Assembly: GCA_963693635.1 (NCBI GenBank)
Contig: CAVOBC010000131.1
Span: 1-11,569 of the forward strand
DNA from: CAVOBC01 sp963693635
GTDB taxonomy: Bacteria > Pseudomonadota > Gammaproteobacteria > Pseudomonadales > Azotimanducaceae
DNA: 11,569 bases
Direction of reading: 5' to 3'
Shown: one piece after another, positions 1-7,478 of the stretch
Position numbering within the stretch: the first letter of the stretch is position 1
Layout of the letters: the number at the start of each line of letters is the position of its first letter
Notes under the pieces: model-generated
Told to the model about the DNA's origin: nothing
What the model saw: the letters and a program-made list of their open reading frames with translations, nothing else
Databases searched by the model: none
Made by a program: the position numbers and the translations under genes

Positions 1-2
1 GC

Positions 3-782
3 TTCGAATCTGCGTGGACGGTCGAACACACCGTGCTGCCTGAGGGCTATGAATCCGAGTATCCGTACTCAGACGACGGCAAGATCGCCAAGGGCGCATG
101 CGACATCTCGCTACCAGACCCCTTGATCTGGATGGCATACGTCGCCGCTCAAACCGAGCGCATAAAGCTCGGTACCGGTATTTTGATATTGCCACAGCAC
201 AACCCCGTAATCACCGCCAAGCAGGTCGCAACACTCGACGTCATGGCCCGCGGCAGGGTCCTCCTCGGCATCGGGGTCGGTTGGTTGCGCGAAGAGTTCG
301 ACGTGCTGAATGCCGACTTCGACACGCGCGCGGCACGCACCGACGAATATGTCGCAGCGATGCGGGTTCTGTGGTCCGACGACGTACCGAACTTTGACGG
401 TGATTTCGTGCAGTTCAAAGGCGCGTATTGCCGCCCGCAGCCCCCAAACAAGGCCGTGCCCATCATCGTTGGTGGTCACTCGAAAGCCGCCGCACGCCGC
501 GCCGGTCGCATCGGTGATGGCTTCTTTCCGGCACGCGGACTGACACTTCCGTTGTTGCAACTGGCACGTGAAACGGCGGCCGCGAGCGGGCGGGACCCTG
601 CGGCACTGGAGATCACCGCGAGTTTGCCTGCCGATCTGGATGACATACCGAAGCTCGCGGCTGCAGGTGTGGATCGCATTCTCGTGCCGGTCACGCCAAC
701 CCCGGGTATGGCAACGTGGATCCGTGGTCCCGACGACGCGCTCGAGTGGCGTGACCGCATCGAGCGCCACGCGGACCTGTAA
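3..782 (+). CDS. LLM-class F420/flavin-dependent oxidoreductase, 5'-truncated by window edge
   Basis: Luciferase-like monooxygenase fold (TIM barrel) oxidoreductase; such enzymes use F420H2 or reduced FMN to oxidise or reduce small organic molecules in the cytosol. The frame is open from base 3, reading FESAWTVEHTVLPEGY, so the GTG at 33 is not the start; roughly 20 N-terminal residues lie outside the window. Family landmarks are the SxYPYSDDGK segment, the LGTGILILPQHNP strand, the TLDVMARGRVLLGIGVGW block that shapes the cofactor pocket, and the late PIIVGGHSKAAARRAGRIGDGF block. This order matches the Rv2161c-like subgroup often labelled F420-dependent. The real cofactor cannot be told from sequence, and the substrate is unknown. 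It stops at a TAA 22 bases before the next gene on the same strand, so the two are probably co-transcribed. Confidence 0.88.
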   Translation, partial: FESAWTVEHTVLPEGYESEYPYSDDGKIAKGACDISLPDPLIWMAYVAAQTERIKLGTGILILPQHNPVITAKQVATLDVMARGRVLLGIGVGWLREEFDVLNADFDTRAARTDEYVAAMRVLWSDDVPNFDGDFVQFKGAYCRPQPPNKAVPIIVGGHSKAAARRAGRIGDGFFPARGLTLPLLQLARETAAASGRDPAALEITASLPADLDDIPKLAAAGVDRILVPVTPTPGMATWIRGPDDALEWRDRIERHADL

Positions 783-804
783 CGAATACTCCGGGACAAA
801 AGCA

Positions 805-2382
805 ATGGACCATGCATCAGAACACTGGCAGATTCGCAAACCCGCGGTCACCGGACGTGGCGGCATGGTGGCATCCCAGCATCACCTTGCATCCGACATA
901 GGGGCCGAGGTTCTCCGTGACGGCGGCAACGCGGTCGATGCCGCCGTGGCGACAGGCCTCGCCATTGGCACAGTTGAACCATGGATGAGCGGCATCGGCG
1001 GCGGTGGCTACATGACCGTGTACATCGCTGCCGAAGATCGCACCTATGTCGTCGAATTCGGCATGCGCGCCCCACTTGGCTCAATACCTGACGACTATCC
1101 CATTGTCGGTACGGAGACCAGCGAGGCGACCTTCAACTGGCCGCGCGTGAAGGACGACGCCAACATCCATGGCGGTCGCTCGGTCGCCGTTCCCGGCTAC
1201 ATCAAAGGCGTTTCGCTGGCGCTCGCGACGTTCGGCACGCGCGACTGGGCACCGACCATCGAGCCCGCATGCCAGCTCGCTGAACAAGGACTACCGCTCG
1301 ACTGGTATGCCCGCATGATGATCTCGGGCATGGCGCGTGGACTCAACCGCTACAACGAGACCCGTCGCATATACCTCGCCGATGGTCTGCCACCGGGCGG
1401 GACCGTTGACGGTTCGCTCAAATACCTTCAACTTGGCGAACTGGCATCCACGTATCGCACGCTGCAAGAAGAGGGACCAAAGGCCTACTATTCCGGTAGT
1501 CTGGCACCCCGCATTGCCGCCGACCTCGCGGCCGCTGGCTCCCGCATCAACACGCGCGACCTTGCGAATTACAAGGCCCGCATCGCGAGCCCGATCGTCG
1601 CTCAGTATCGAAATGCTAGCGTGACCGTCGCGGGCGACCTGACCGCAGGACCCTCGCTTGCCCAGGCACTCGGTTTCCTCTCAGAAAAACTTGAGCCCAC
1701 CGGACGCGAACCCGCGCTCGATGCATTCCGCGCCTACGCGGATTCACTGCTGGACACCTACCGATATCGACTCGAGAAACTTGGCGAAGGAAAGCCCGCC
1801 CAGAACGACCGTGTGCCGACAAACACAACACACATCTGTACCGCAGACCGTGACGGCAATATGGTGTCGCTGACCCAGACCATCATGTCTGGCATGGGCT
1901 CACAGGTCATGCTGCCCGCTACCGGCATTCTGATGAACAACGGCATGATGTGGTTTGATCCACAACCTGGCAGCCCCAACGGGGTGGTCGGCGGGCGTCA
2001 TCCTCTATGCAATATGTGTCCGGTCATCGCACACGAGGCAAACGGCAACCGCTTTGCGGTCGGTGCCTGCGGGGGCCGCAAGATCTTTCCAGCCGTTTTC
2101 CAGCTCATCTCCTTTCTCATCGACTACGGCATGAGCGTCGACGAGGCAGTGCATCAGGCGCGCATCGACGTGTCGGGGACGGACATGGTGTCTCTAATGG
2201 ATCACATGTCGCCCGGGATCATCAGCGCGTTCGTGTCTCACTACGACACGGTCCGTGTGCGCCCGAACGGCGTCAGCCCGATGCTCTTTGGACTTCCCCA
2301 GATCATAGCGCGCGCCGCCGATGGCACGATGGCTGGTGGTAGTTTCGTGCCATCACCGAACGCCAAAGTGAGCGCGGTCTGA
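805..2382 (+). CDS. Gamma-glutamyltransferase-fold Ntn-hydrolase with altered substrate pocket
   Basis: 525 residues, a normal length for the gamma-glutamyltransferase (GGT) family, whose proenzyme cuts itself before a catalytic Thr to give large and small subunits. Here the Thr is T341 in the TTHICTADRDGN motif, predicting subunits of 340 and 185 residues. Other family blocks are DGGNAVDAAVA (39-49), GIGGGGYM (63-70), TGILMNNGMMWFDP (373-386) and ACGGRK (421-426). Residues known in E. coli GGT to hold the glutamyl group are changed: R114 region reads FGMRAP, N411 is M361, Q430 is G380, D433 is W383, and the SS of PLSSM is CN (402-403). I infer an amidase or acylase of this fold rather than a glutathione-degrading GGT. 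No clear signal peptide, so probably cytosolic. Start chosen at ATG 805 because the family N-terminus begins just after it; the open frame upstream overlaps the oxidoreductase. The ribosome site is weak (CGGGA), fitting operon coupling. Confidence 0.85.
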   Translation: MDHASEHWQIRKPAVTGRGGMVASQHHLASDIGAEVLRDGGNAVDAAVATGLAIGTVEPWMSGIGGGGYMTVYIAAEDRTYVVEFGMRAPLGSIPDDYPIVGTETSEATFNWPRVKDDANIHGGRSVAVPGYIKGVSLALATFGTRDWAPTIEPACQLAEQGLPLDWYARMMISGMARGLNRYNETRRIYLADGLPPGGTVDGSLKYLQLGELASTYRTLQEEGPKAYYSGSLAPRIAADLAAAGSRINTRDLANYKARIASPIVAQYRNASVTVAGDLTAGPSLAQALGFLSEKLEPTGREPALDAFRAYADSLLDTYRYRLEKLGEGKPAQNDRVPTNTTHICTADRDGNMVSLTQTIMSGMGSQVMLPATGILMNNGMMWFDPQPGSPNGVVGGRHPLCNMCPVIAHEANGNRFAVGACGGRKIFPAVFQLISFLIDYGMSVDEAVHQARIDVSGTDMVSLMDHMSPGIISAFVSHYDTVRVRPNGVSPMLFGLPQIIARAADGTMAGGSFVPSPNAKVSAV

Positions 2383-2418
2383 GCGCTTATGCAGCGATGC
2401 CGGGGCCCTCGGCGGTCG

Positions 2419-2800
2419 TCACGACGGCTCACCCACATATTGATTGACCGTGAAGCCATTGCCTTCGGTATCAACGGCGTTTGCCATGCGAACCGGTATG
2501 CCAGGCCTTGGCTCCTTGATATCCACAACGGTACCGCCCGCTTGTTCGATCCGATCGATGTATGCCGGGAGGTCGTCAACCAAGAACGTCAGGGTCGTTT
2601 CCATCGCGTCGAACGGATACCTGGCCGCATCTTTGGGCGCAGCAATGTGCAGGGCAAGCTCGCAGCCATCAACGATCCCGAAAGGTACTCCAACCGGGAG
2701 ACTCTGATGTACTCACGAGGTCGAACGCAGACTTGTAGAAAGCAAGCGCGCGGTCCATGTTGCTGACGTAATGAATGGTGCTCGCTGCGGTAATGGTCAT
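2419..2800 (-). pseudogene. VOC/glyoxalase-family protein, broken by a one-base frameshift
   Basis: The two halves of a vicinal-oxygen-chelate (glyoxalase/bleomycin-resistance/dioxygenase-like) protein lie in different frames. The first half starts at ATG 2800, led by AAGAAGG 6 bases upstream, and reads MTITAASTIHYVSNMDRALA, then stops at a TGA soon after GWSTF. The second half resumes in the next frame as GIVDGCELALHIAAPKD and runs through TLTFLVDDLPAYIDRIEQAG and DTEGNGFTVNQYV to a TGA at 2419. Dropping one base from the AAA at 2681-2683 (TTT on the coding strand) joins STF to GIVDG and gives a seamless 126-residue protein, the normal VOC length. His9 is a likely metal ligand. The gene is tail to tail with the GGT-fold gene, 36 bases apart. 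Either a recent pseudogene or a one-base sequence error; its function is unknown beyond the fold. Confidence 0.8.
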
Positions 2801-2947
2801 TGCGGGCCTTCTTGTGGAATTCGAAAGACGCATTCTATGCAAATCCAAAGCAAATGGACCATCCACGCGACCCGATGAGATCGCTGGCATGAACGCAACT
2901 CAAACCCCCGGATTGCCCAGAGCGGCACAGCCCCGACGAACCCTGAG

Positions 2948-3331
2948 ATGAGCCCCGCAGATCGTGACGAGTCGAACAGCGACAACGACCCTGGCTTCAT
3001 CATCGTCTGCGGGCCACCCGCCGTCGGCAAGATCACCGTCGCGAAAGCGATCGCCGCGCGCAACGGCTACAAGGTCTTGCACAATCATGTGTCCATCGAA
3101 TCGGCACTTGCGTACTTTCCGTTCGGGACACCCGGCTTTCGTACCATCTCTGAGAGTGTCCGCAAGGCCGTTCTCGCCGCGGTCGCCGAAAGCGATCTGC
3201 TCGGCTTGATCTTTACCTTCGTCTGGGCCCTTCGACATGGCTGACGACACCGACTACATCCACACAATCGCGGACAATTGGCGCAGACACTCACGGGGCG
3301 TTATTCGTTTTCCCGAACTCACTGCTGACGA
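2948..3331 (+). pseudogene. P-loop kinase-like ATPase, frameshifted and truncated at 3' end
   Basis: The N-terminus carries a Walker A P-loop, GPPAVGKITV (residues 22-31), followed by KVLHNHVSIE and FPFGTPGF and the strand LLGLIFTFVWA. This pattern is familiar from uncharacterised AAA/shikimate-kinase-like proteins of about 170-200 residues. The frame opens at ATG 2948 and ends at a TGA (3242-3244) right after FVWA. The next frame continues convincingly as FDMADDTDYIHTIADNWRRH and on to about ELTAD. Removing one C from the CCC at 3228-3230 restores FVWAFDMADD. The homology then stops near 3331, where sequence matching an opposite-strand PAS gene begins, so the C-terminal third is missing. No good ribosome site precedes ATG 2948. 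I call it a dead remnant. Confidence 0.68.
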
Positions 3332-3466
3332 TGGACGTCCGATCAGTTCATCCCGGGCGTACCCGAACATGCGCTCGGTCTCTCGGTTAACCAGAACGAC
3401 GCTACCTTCCTCATCAGCCATCAACGCCCCTACAGGAGAGGCGTCGAGCGCGGTGTCCGATGTCAC
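3254..3466 (-). pseudogene. PAS-domain protein fragment, 3'-truncated
   Basis: Reads from GTG 3466 as a PAS sensor domain: ALDASPVGALMADEEG, then GSVVLVNRETERMFGY and ARDELIGRP, the classic first half of a PAS fold as found at the start of sensor histidine kinases. After GRP (about 3332) the expected PAS continuation (usually a short hydrophobic stretch ending in LVP) is absent. The frame instead runs 26 codons antisense to the kinase remnant before a TAG at 3254. The GTG overlaps the TGA of the upstream response regulator (GTGA), which suggests translational coupling of a regulator-sensor pair. The kinase part is not present in this window, so the product, if made, is probably non-functional. 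Confidence 0.65.
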
Positions 3467-3819
3467 AGTGCCGAATGGGTCGTCGCCTCAAGCTTGAACA
3501 AATCAACCGGTTTCGCCAGAAAGTCGAAAGCCCCGAGTCGAATCGCTGCCACCGAATTCTTGAAGGAGTCTGCGGATGACAGCATGACCCAGACCGTCTG
3601 CGGCGACGTATCCTTGCTCCACGCAATGGGATCCAGGCCGCTAACGTGCGGCATCATGAGATCAGCAATCGCGACGTCGATGTCCTGGTTCTGCAGGATT
3701 TCCTGCGCCGCCCTGCCATTGTCCGCTTCAACAACCTTCGCATTGGCGACATTGGCTAGCGCACCGACAATTGCTTTGCGCTGCAGCGCATCGTCCTCCG
3801 CCACTAATATGGTCCACAT
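3463..3819 (-). CDS. Single-domain response regulator (CheY-like receiver)
   Basis: 118 residues, the usual size of a lone receiver domain. It starts MWTILVAEDDALQRKAIVGA, with the acidic EDD pocket at 8-10. The phospho-acceptor Asp lies in VAIADLMMPHVSG, the switch Ser in VMLSSADS and the invariant Lys in FDFLAKPVD. It has no output domain, so it would act by phosphotransfer or protein binding, like CheY or the receiver part of a relay. ATG 3819 is preceded by GAGAGGT 9 bases upstream, so the longer open frame reaching 4074 is not used. Its TGA overlaps the GTG of the PAS fragment, the probable remnant of its partner sensor. With the partner truncated, any phosphodonor must come from elsewhere. 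Confidence 0.85.
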   Translation of the reverse strand: MWTILVAEDDALQRKAIVGALANVANAKVVEADNGRAAQEILQNQDIDVAIADLMMPHVSGLDPIAWSKDTSPQTVWVMLSSADSFKNSVAAIRLGAFDFLAKPVDLFKLEATTHSAL

Positions 3820-4078
3820 TCTGCGGGGACCTCTCGTTTGCCAGATTACCTCGATTTCTGAGCTGGGAGCTTCTGTAATGAGACTAGCGCGGTGATGGAC
3901 GCCGACGCAAGTTCTTCGCGCGCCGAGTGAACCCAGGTCGTATTTTCCTGATGGTACCGGCCGGATCGCTGTTGGTTCCGGGACCGTCCGGCAACCGGGT
4001 TCTCGAAAATCACAACTTCGATGTTTGTCGCCAGCGGGGCGAGGCGAATAGTGCAGGCGAGCACCTCGTCGCAACCTC
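3820..4078. other. Intergenic region between the S9 peptidase gene and the response regulator
   Basis: No gene that I can support in either direction. It holds the ribosome site of the response regulator (GAGAGGT, 3829-3835) and an imperfect hairpin at 3974-3996 with arms GGTTCCGG and CCGGCAACC (one bulged base, six-base loop). The hairpin is not followed by a T-run on either strand, so it is not a standard terminator. The regulator's promoter must lie here if it is not transcribed from the upstream operon, but I see no convincing -35/-10 pair. Confidence 0.5.
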
Positions 4079-6013
4079 TTAATTCAGATTACGGATATCT
4101 ACAGGCTCAATCGCGTCCGCCGTTTCAAAACAGAAGATCTGTGCATAGAAGTACAGCTCCGCTTCCAGCGTCCGCTTGATGTTCTTCGCTTGCCGGAACC
4201 CGTGCTGCTCACCTTCCAGTGGCATGTAGGCGACCGGCAGGCCCTTGCCGTCCAACGCTTCCACCATCGCCTCTGCCTGATTCGGTGGCACGATCTTGTC
4301 TTCCAGCCCCTGGAAAAATATGACCGGGCACGACAACTGATCGACATGATGAATCGGCGAGCGCTCGTGATAGATATCGATGTCCTCCGGGTAGCGACCG
4401 ATCATTGAGTCGAGGTACCGAGACTCGAATTTGTGCGTGTCCTTCGCCAACGCCTCAAGATCACCAACGCCGTAGTAACTCGCACCCGCCTTGAACGTGT
4501 CACGGAAGGTGAGCACCGCAAGCGTGGTGTAACCGCCTGCGCTGCCGCCACGAATCGCCAGCCGCTCGCCATCCACCCGATCACCGTCAATCAGATATTG
4601 CGCTGCCGCCTCGGTGTCATCGACGTCGACCACCCCCCATTGTCCGTTCAGGCGTTGGCGATACTCGCGTCCAAATCCCGTGCTGCCGCCGTAGTTGATA
4701 TCAACGACCGCGAAGCCACGCGAGGTCCAGTACTGAATGGTCAGCGACAGCGTGGGTCCTGTCGACCCGGTCGGTCCACCATGAAGGAACGCGAGCAGCG
4801 GTGGCCGTTCATTTGGGTCAGGTATCATGTCTTTGTTACACGGCGCGTAGAAGAAGGCATGCGCAGTGCGGTCGCCGGTAGTGGGAAACTCGATGGCTTC
4901 AGGCGTTGAGAGGTAACCCGCATCGAACGCAAGGTCGCTGCTCGTTCGCACCGTTTCAAAGTCCCCGGAGGCGAGATCGAAAATTCCGATGCGGGGAAAT
5001 GCGTCTGGCGATGCCCCACCCATCATCAGCTTGCCATCATGGCACTGGGACACCGACAGACTTGGAAACGGCGTCTCGATCTCGCGCCACTCGCCCGTGT
5101 CGACCCTCAAATCAATCAGGTGAGTGCGACCCGCCGACTGGTAGGTTGTGATCAGGCTATGGTCGTTCAGGAATCGGGCGTTGCAGCCTCCGAGCCCCCA
5201 CTGCGCGCCGGCAAACTCAGCGTCCATCACCAACAGCGCACGCGGGCTCTCACCCGCAACGTCGATCGCATAAAGGTTCCACCAGCCGGAGCGGTCAGAC
5301 ACGAACACAATCTCGCCCGATGGCATCCAGTCCGGTGTGCAGACAGACTCGCCATCGGCGGCAAGGCAGCGCGCGTTGACCACCGAACCATCGCTGGCAA
5401 AGTCTCCACACCAGAGCTCGGTCTCGTCCCAGGGCATGTTGGGATGAGACCAGCAGACCCAAAGCAAATGCGCACCGTCCGGACTGATGCGCGGCGCGGC
5501 ATAGAAGTCGTAACCCTCGACTAGTTGGCTTACGTTCCCGGTATCCAGCGCGACCGCGACGATCGTGTTTACCGCTTCACGATTGGTATCGGAGTGATCT
5601 TCCATTACGCAGATGAGGCGCGAGCGATCGTCGTCGATGCGCGCATCAGCAAAGCGCCGGGCGGTCTCTGCAGCCGTGATTGCCTCTGGCGCCATGATAT
5701 CCGGCAAAAATCGTTGACGATACAACTGCTGATCGGCAAAGTTGCTGAAATAGACGGTACCATCATGTAGCAAATAGGCCCCACCGCCATACTCGTGCAC
5801 GCGAGTGCGCATATAAAAAGGCGGTAGAGTGACATCATCCGTCTGCCCGGATGGATCCCTGCGCACCAACACCACGCGACCGCCTTCACCAGGTCGCGAC
5901 TCCGTCCACAGAAGGTGATCGCCGTGCGCAACCAGTCCACCCACGCCGATCATCCCGCCCACCATCACATCGGTCTGGATCGGCGACTTCCACGAGCCGT
6001 ACGGATCTGTCAT
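4079..6013 (-). CDS. S9 family peptidase (prolyl oligopeptidase / dipeptidyl aminopeptidase type)
   Basis: 644 residues from the chosen start. Residues of about 20-390 form an N-terminal beta-propeller, visible as repeated RDPSGQTDDV, PRISPDGAHLLWVCW and CTPDWMPSGEIVFVSDRSGW blades. About 400-630 form the alpha/beta-hydrolase domain. The oxyanion motif HGGP is at 411-414, the nucleophile Ser491 sits in GGSAGG, the acid Asp572 in GLEDKIVPP, and the base His604 in EGEQHGF. The triad is complete, so it should be active on short peptides or acylated amino acids, probably in the cytosol as there is no signal peptide. It lies 64 bases downstream of the LLM oxidoreductase gene on the same strand, a likely two-gene operon. 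The start is ATG 6013 rather than ATG 6019, decided by ribosome-site spacing. No terminator seen after its TAA. Confidence 0.92.
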   Translation of the reverse strand: MTDPYGSWKSPIQTDVMVGGMIGVGGLVAHGDHLLWTESRPGEGGRVVLVRRDPSGQTDDVTLPPFYMRTRVHEYGGGAYLLHDGTVYFSNFADQQLYRQRFLPDIMAPEAITAAETARRFADARIDDDRSRLICVMEDHSDTNREAVNTIVAVALDTGNVSQLVEGYDFYAAPRISPDGAHLLWVCWSHPNMPWDETELWCGDFASDGSVVNARCLAADGESVCTPDWMPSGEIVFVSDRSGWWNLYAIDVAGESPRALLVMDAEFAGAQWGLGGCNARFLNDHSLITTYQSAGRTHLIDLRVDTGEWREIETPFPSLSVSQCHDGKLMMGGASPDAFPRIGIFDLASGDFETVRTSSDLAFDAGYLSTPEAIEFPTTGDRTAHAFFYAPCNKDMIPDPNERPPLLAFLHGGPTGSTGPTLSLTIQYWTSRGFAVVDINYGGSTGFGREYRQRLNGQWGVVDVDDTEAAAQYLIDGDRVDGERLAIRGGSAGGYTTLAVLTFRDTFKAGASYYGVGDLEALAKDTHKFESRYLDSMIGRYPEDIDIYHERSPIHHVDQLSCPVIFFQGLEDKIVPPNQAEAMVEALDGKGLPVAYMPLEGEQHGFRQAKNIKRTLEAELYFYAQIFCFETADAIEPVDIRNLN

Positions 6014-6020
6014 CTCCATC

Positions 6021-6027
6021 TCCCCCT
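6021..6027 (-). promoter_or_regulatory. Ribosome binding site deciding the S9 peptidase start
   Basis: AGGGGGA on the minus strand. It is 1 base from the ATG at 6017-6019 but 7 bases from the ATG at 6011-6013. The usual spacing is 5-9, so the second ATG is the likely start and the protein begins MTDPYGSWKS. Confidence 0.6.
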
Positions 6028-6077
6028 AACCATTTGCCCCCGAATAACATCGAGCATCCCGCGATGGATCAAGCATT

Positions 6078-7322
6078 TCATCGACCGTCGCCACTCCCAA
6101 CCTGGGCCTTCGCGACACTCGCCTTCACCACAGGCACTTCACCGTCAGCCAGTGGCTGCATGAAGACTTTTCGGGCGAGTGCGGCATCGATGTACGGCGC
6201 AAGCTCTTGGGCCTTGGCCGCCTCGCGCGCCGCCACTTGTACCTTAAAGTCTGGCATCACCTCCTGCGCGAAGAGCCGCAACGAATCGCAGATGTCATCG
6301 TGTTTGTTGCGCCCGGCTTGCTGCATGAAGATGATCTGATCAACGCCCGCTTCCTGAAACGCGGTCAGATGCGCCTTCATATCTTCTGGCGTGCCGATGC
6401 CTGTCGCCTTGTATTCACCCCGCGCGGCTTGCTCGACGATGTGATCGACCCGGCCACCGGTTTTCTCAAGGTATTCACCCCAGAGATCGGTTCGCCCCGG
6501 CACCGTGTCGTGCGCAACCAGCGCATTTAAGGCATAGCCAAAGAACTCAAACCCCTGAAGTCCTCGGCGAATCGCAGTCTCCCGATCTTCGTGCAACGAA
6601 AAATTGGATACCATTGCGATCTTGGCGTTGACCGAATGGCCGATCGGCACGCACTCGTCTGACTTGATGATGCCATAGTAGATCTCAGCCCAGTTGTGCG
6701 CCTCTTCGGGATCAACGAAGGAAAAAGCGAGCGCGCCAATACCGTTTCGGGCCGCAACGCGGATGGTGTCACGATTGGTACACGCCATCCACATAGGTGG
6801 ATGCGGTCGCTGCATCGGTTTGGGCACCACGTTTCGGCAGGGCATGGAAAAGTGCTTGCCCTCGAATCCCGGATAGGGTTCCAGAACCAGCATATTTGCG
6901 ATTTGCTCTGCCGCCTCTAACGACATTGCGCGCTTGTCTTTCGCAGCAATCCCGAACGCACCCAACTCTAGCCGCGTCGCCCCCTCGCCAATGCCGAAGT
7001 CGACCCGCCCGTTAGAGAGCAGATCGAGTGTGGCTATACCTTCGGCACTCCGGGCCGGGTGGTTGTAATTCGGTATGACCTGTTTGATGCCATGACCGAG
7101 GCGAATGTTCGTCGTGCGGCCCGCAGCACAGGCAAGGAAGACTTCCGGCGCGCTGGAATGCGAATACTCATCCAGAAAGTGATGCTCAACTTCCCAGGCG
7201 TGATCAAAGCCAAGTTCGTCCGCCAACACGACCTGATCCATGGCTTCATGGAACAATCGATGCTCATCGCCTTCGTTCCATGGACGCGGAAGCTGCAGCT
7301 CGTAGAAAACACCAAAACGCAT
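6078..7322 (-). CDS. LLM-class flavin-dependent oxidoreductase (luciferase-like monooxygenase)
   Basis: 414 residues, full length, of the bacterial-luciferase-like flavin monooxygenase family. These use reduced flavin and O2 to oxidise substrates such as alkanesulfonates, sulfides, amines or aldehydes. Visible landmarks: the start MRFGVFYELQLPRPW, the WEVEHHFLDEYSHSSAPEVF block after strand 2 (EHHF is typical), LGHGIKQVIPNYNHPARSAE, then the TLDLLSNGRVDFGIGEGA segment, and the late PEDMKAHLTAFQEAGVDQII segment. It is clearly a different subgroup from the oxidoreductase at the left edge, longer by over 100 residues. ATG 7322 is led by a strong AGAAGGAG 5 bases upstream. It is the first gene of a probable operon with the S9 peptidase and is divergent from the homocysteine methyltransferase-family gene across a 156-base gap. 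The substrate is not predictable, and a partner flavin reductase is not in the window. Confidence 0.9.
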   Translation of the reverse strand: MRFGVFYELQLPRPWNEGDEHRLFHEAMDQVVLADELGFDHAWEVEHHFLDEYSHSSAPEVFLACAAGRTTNIRLGHGIKQVIPNYNHPARSAEGIATLDLLSNGRVDFGIGEGATRLELGAFGIAAKDKRAMSLEAAEQIANMLVLEPYPGFEGKHFSMPCRNVVPKPMQRPHPPMWMACTNRDTIRVAARNGIGALAFSFVDPEEAHNWAEIYYGIIKSDECVPIGHSVNAKIAMVSNFSLHEDRETAIRRGLQGFEFFGYALNALVAHDTVPGRTDLWGEYLEKTGGRVDHIVEQAARGEYKATGIGTPEDMKAHLTAFQEAGVDQIIFMQQAGRNKHDDICDSLRLFAQEVMPDFKVQVAAREAAKAQELAPYIDAALARKVFMQPLADGEVPVVKASVAKAQVGSGDGR

Positions 7323-7478
7323 GGGGACTCCTTCTGATTATCATCGGGCGGAGCAGCAACCCTACACGACGCAGACAGCACACGCAGCCAGGACATTCCC
7401 CTTTGGCGGGCGCTTGGGACGGCCCCTTCGGATGGTCTCCTGCGCGATGATAGGATGCGCGCTCAATTGCGGGGCAAA

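Noticed and set aside
568..804. N-terminal extension of the GGT-fold protein
   Set aside because: The extra 79 codons run out of frame inside the oxidoreductase gene and look like shadow translation rich in Arg and Ser; the family N-terminus starts after ATG 805.
111..866. 251-codon minus-strand open frame
   Set aside because: Antisense to the clear oxidoreductase gene; Cys/Arg-rich with no fold pattern.
2890..2951. 20-codon leader ORF overlapping the P-loop kinase ATG
   Set aside because: Its stop overlaps the ATG, but it has no ribosome site and no recognisable sequence, and the gene downstream is already broken.
3974..3996. Hairpin as terminator of the S9 peptidase operon
   Set aside because: Imperfect stem with a bulge and no T-run on either side; it also lies about 80 bases beyond the stop.
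7455..7478. Earlier ATG for the homocysteine methyltransferase-family gene
   Set aside because: It would add MRAQLRGK before the conserved start MTITILDGG and has no better ribosome site.
7323..7478. Divergent promoters between the LLM oxidoreductase and methyltransferase genes
   Set aside because: They must exist, but only poor hexamers (such as TAGGAT at 7451-7456) were found, too weak to annotate.
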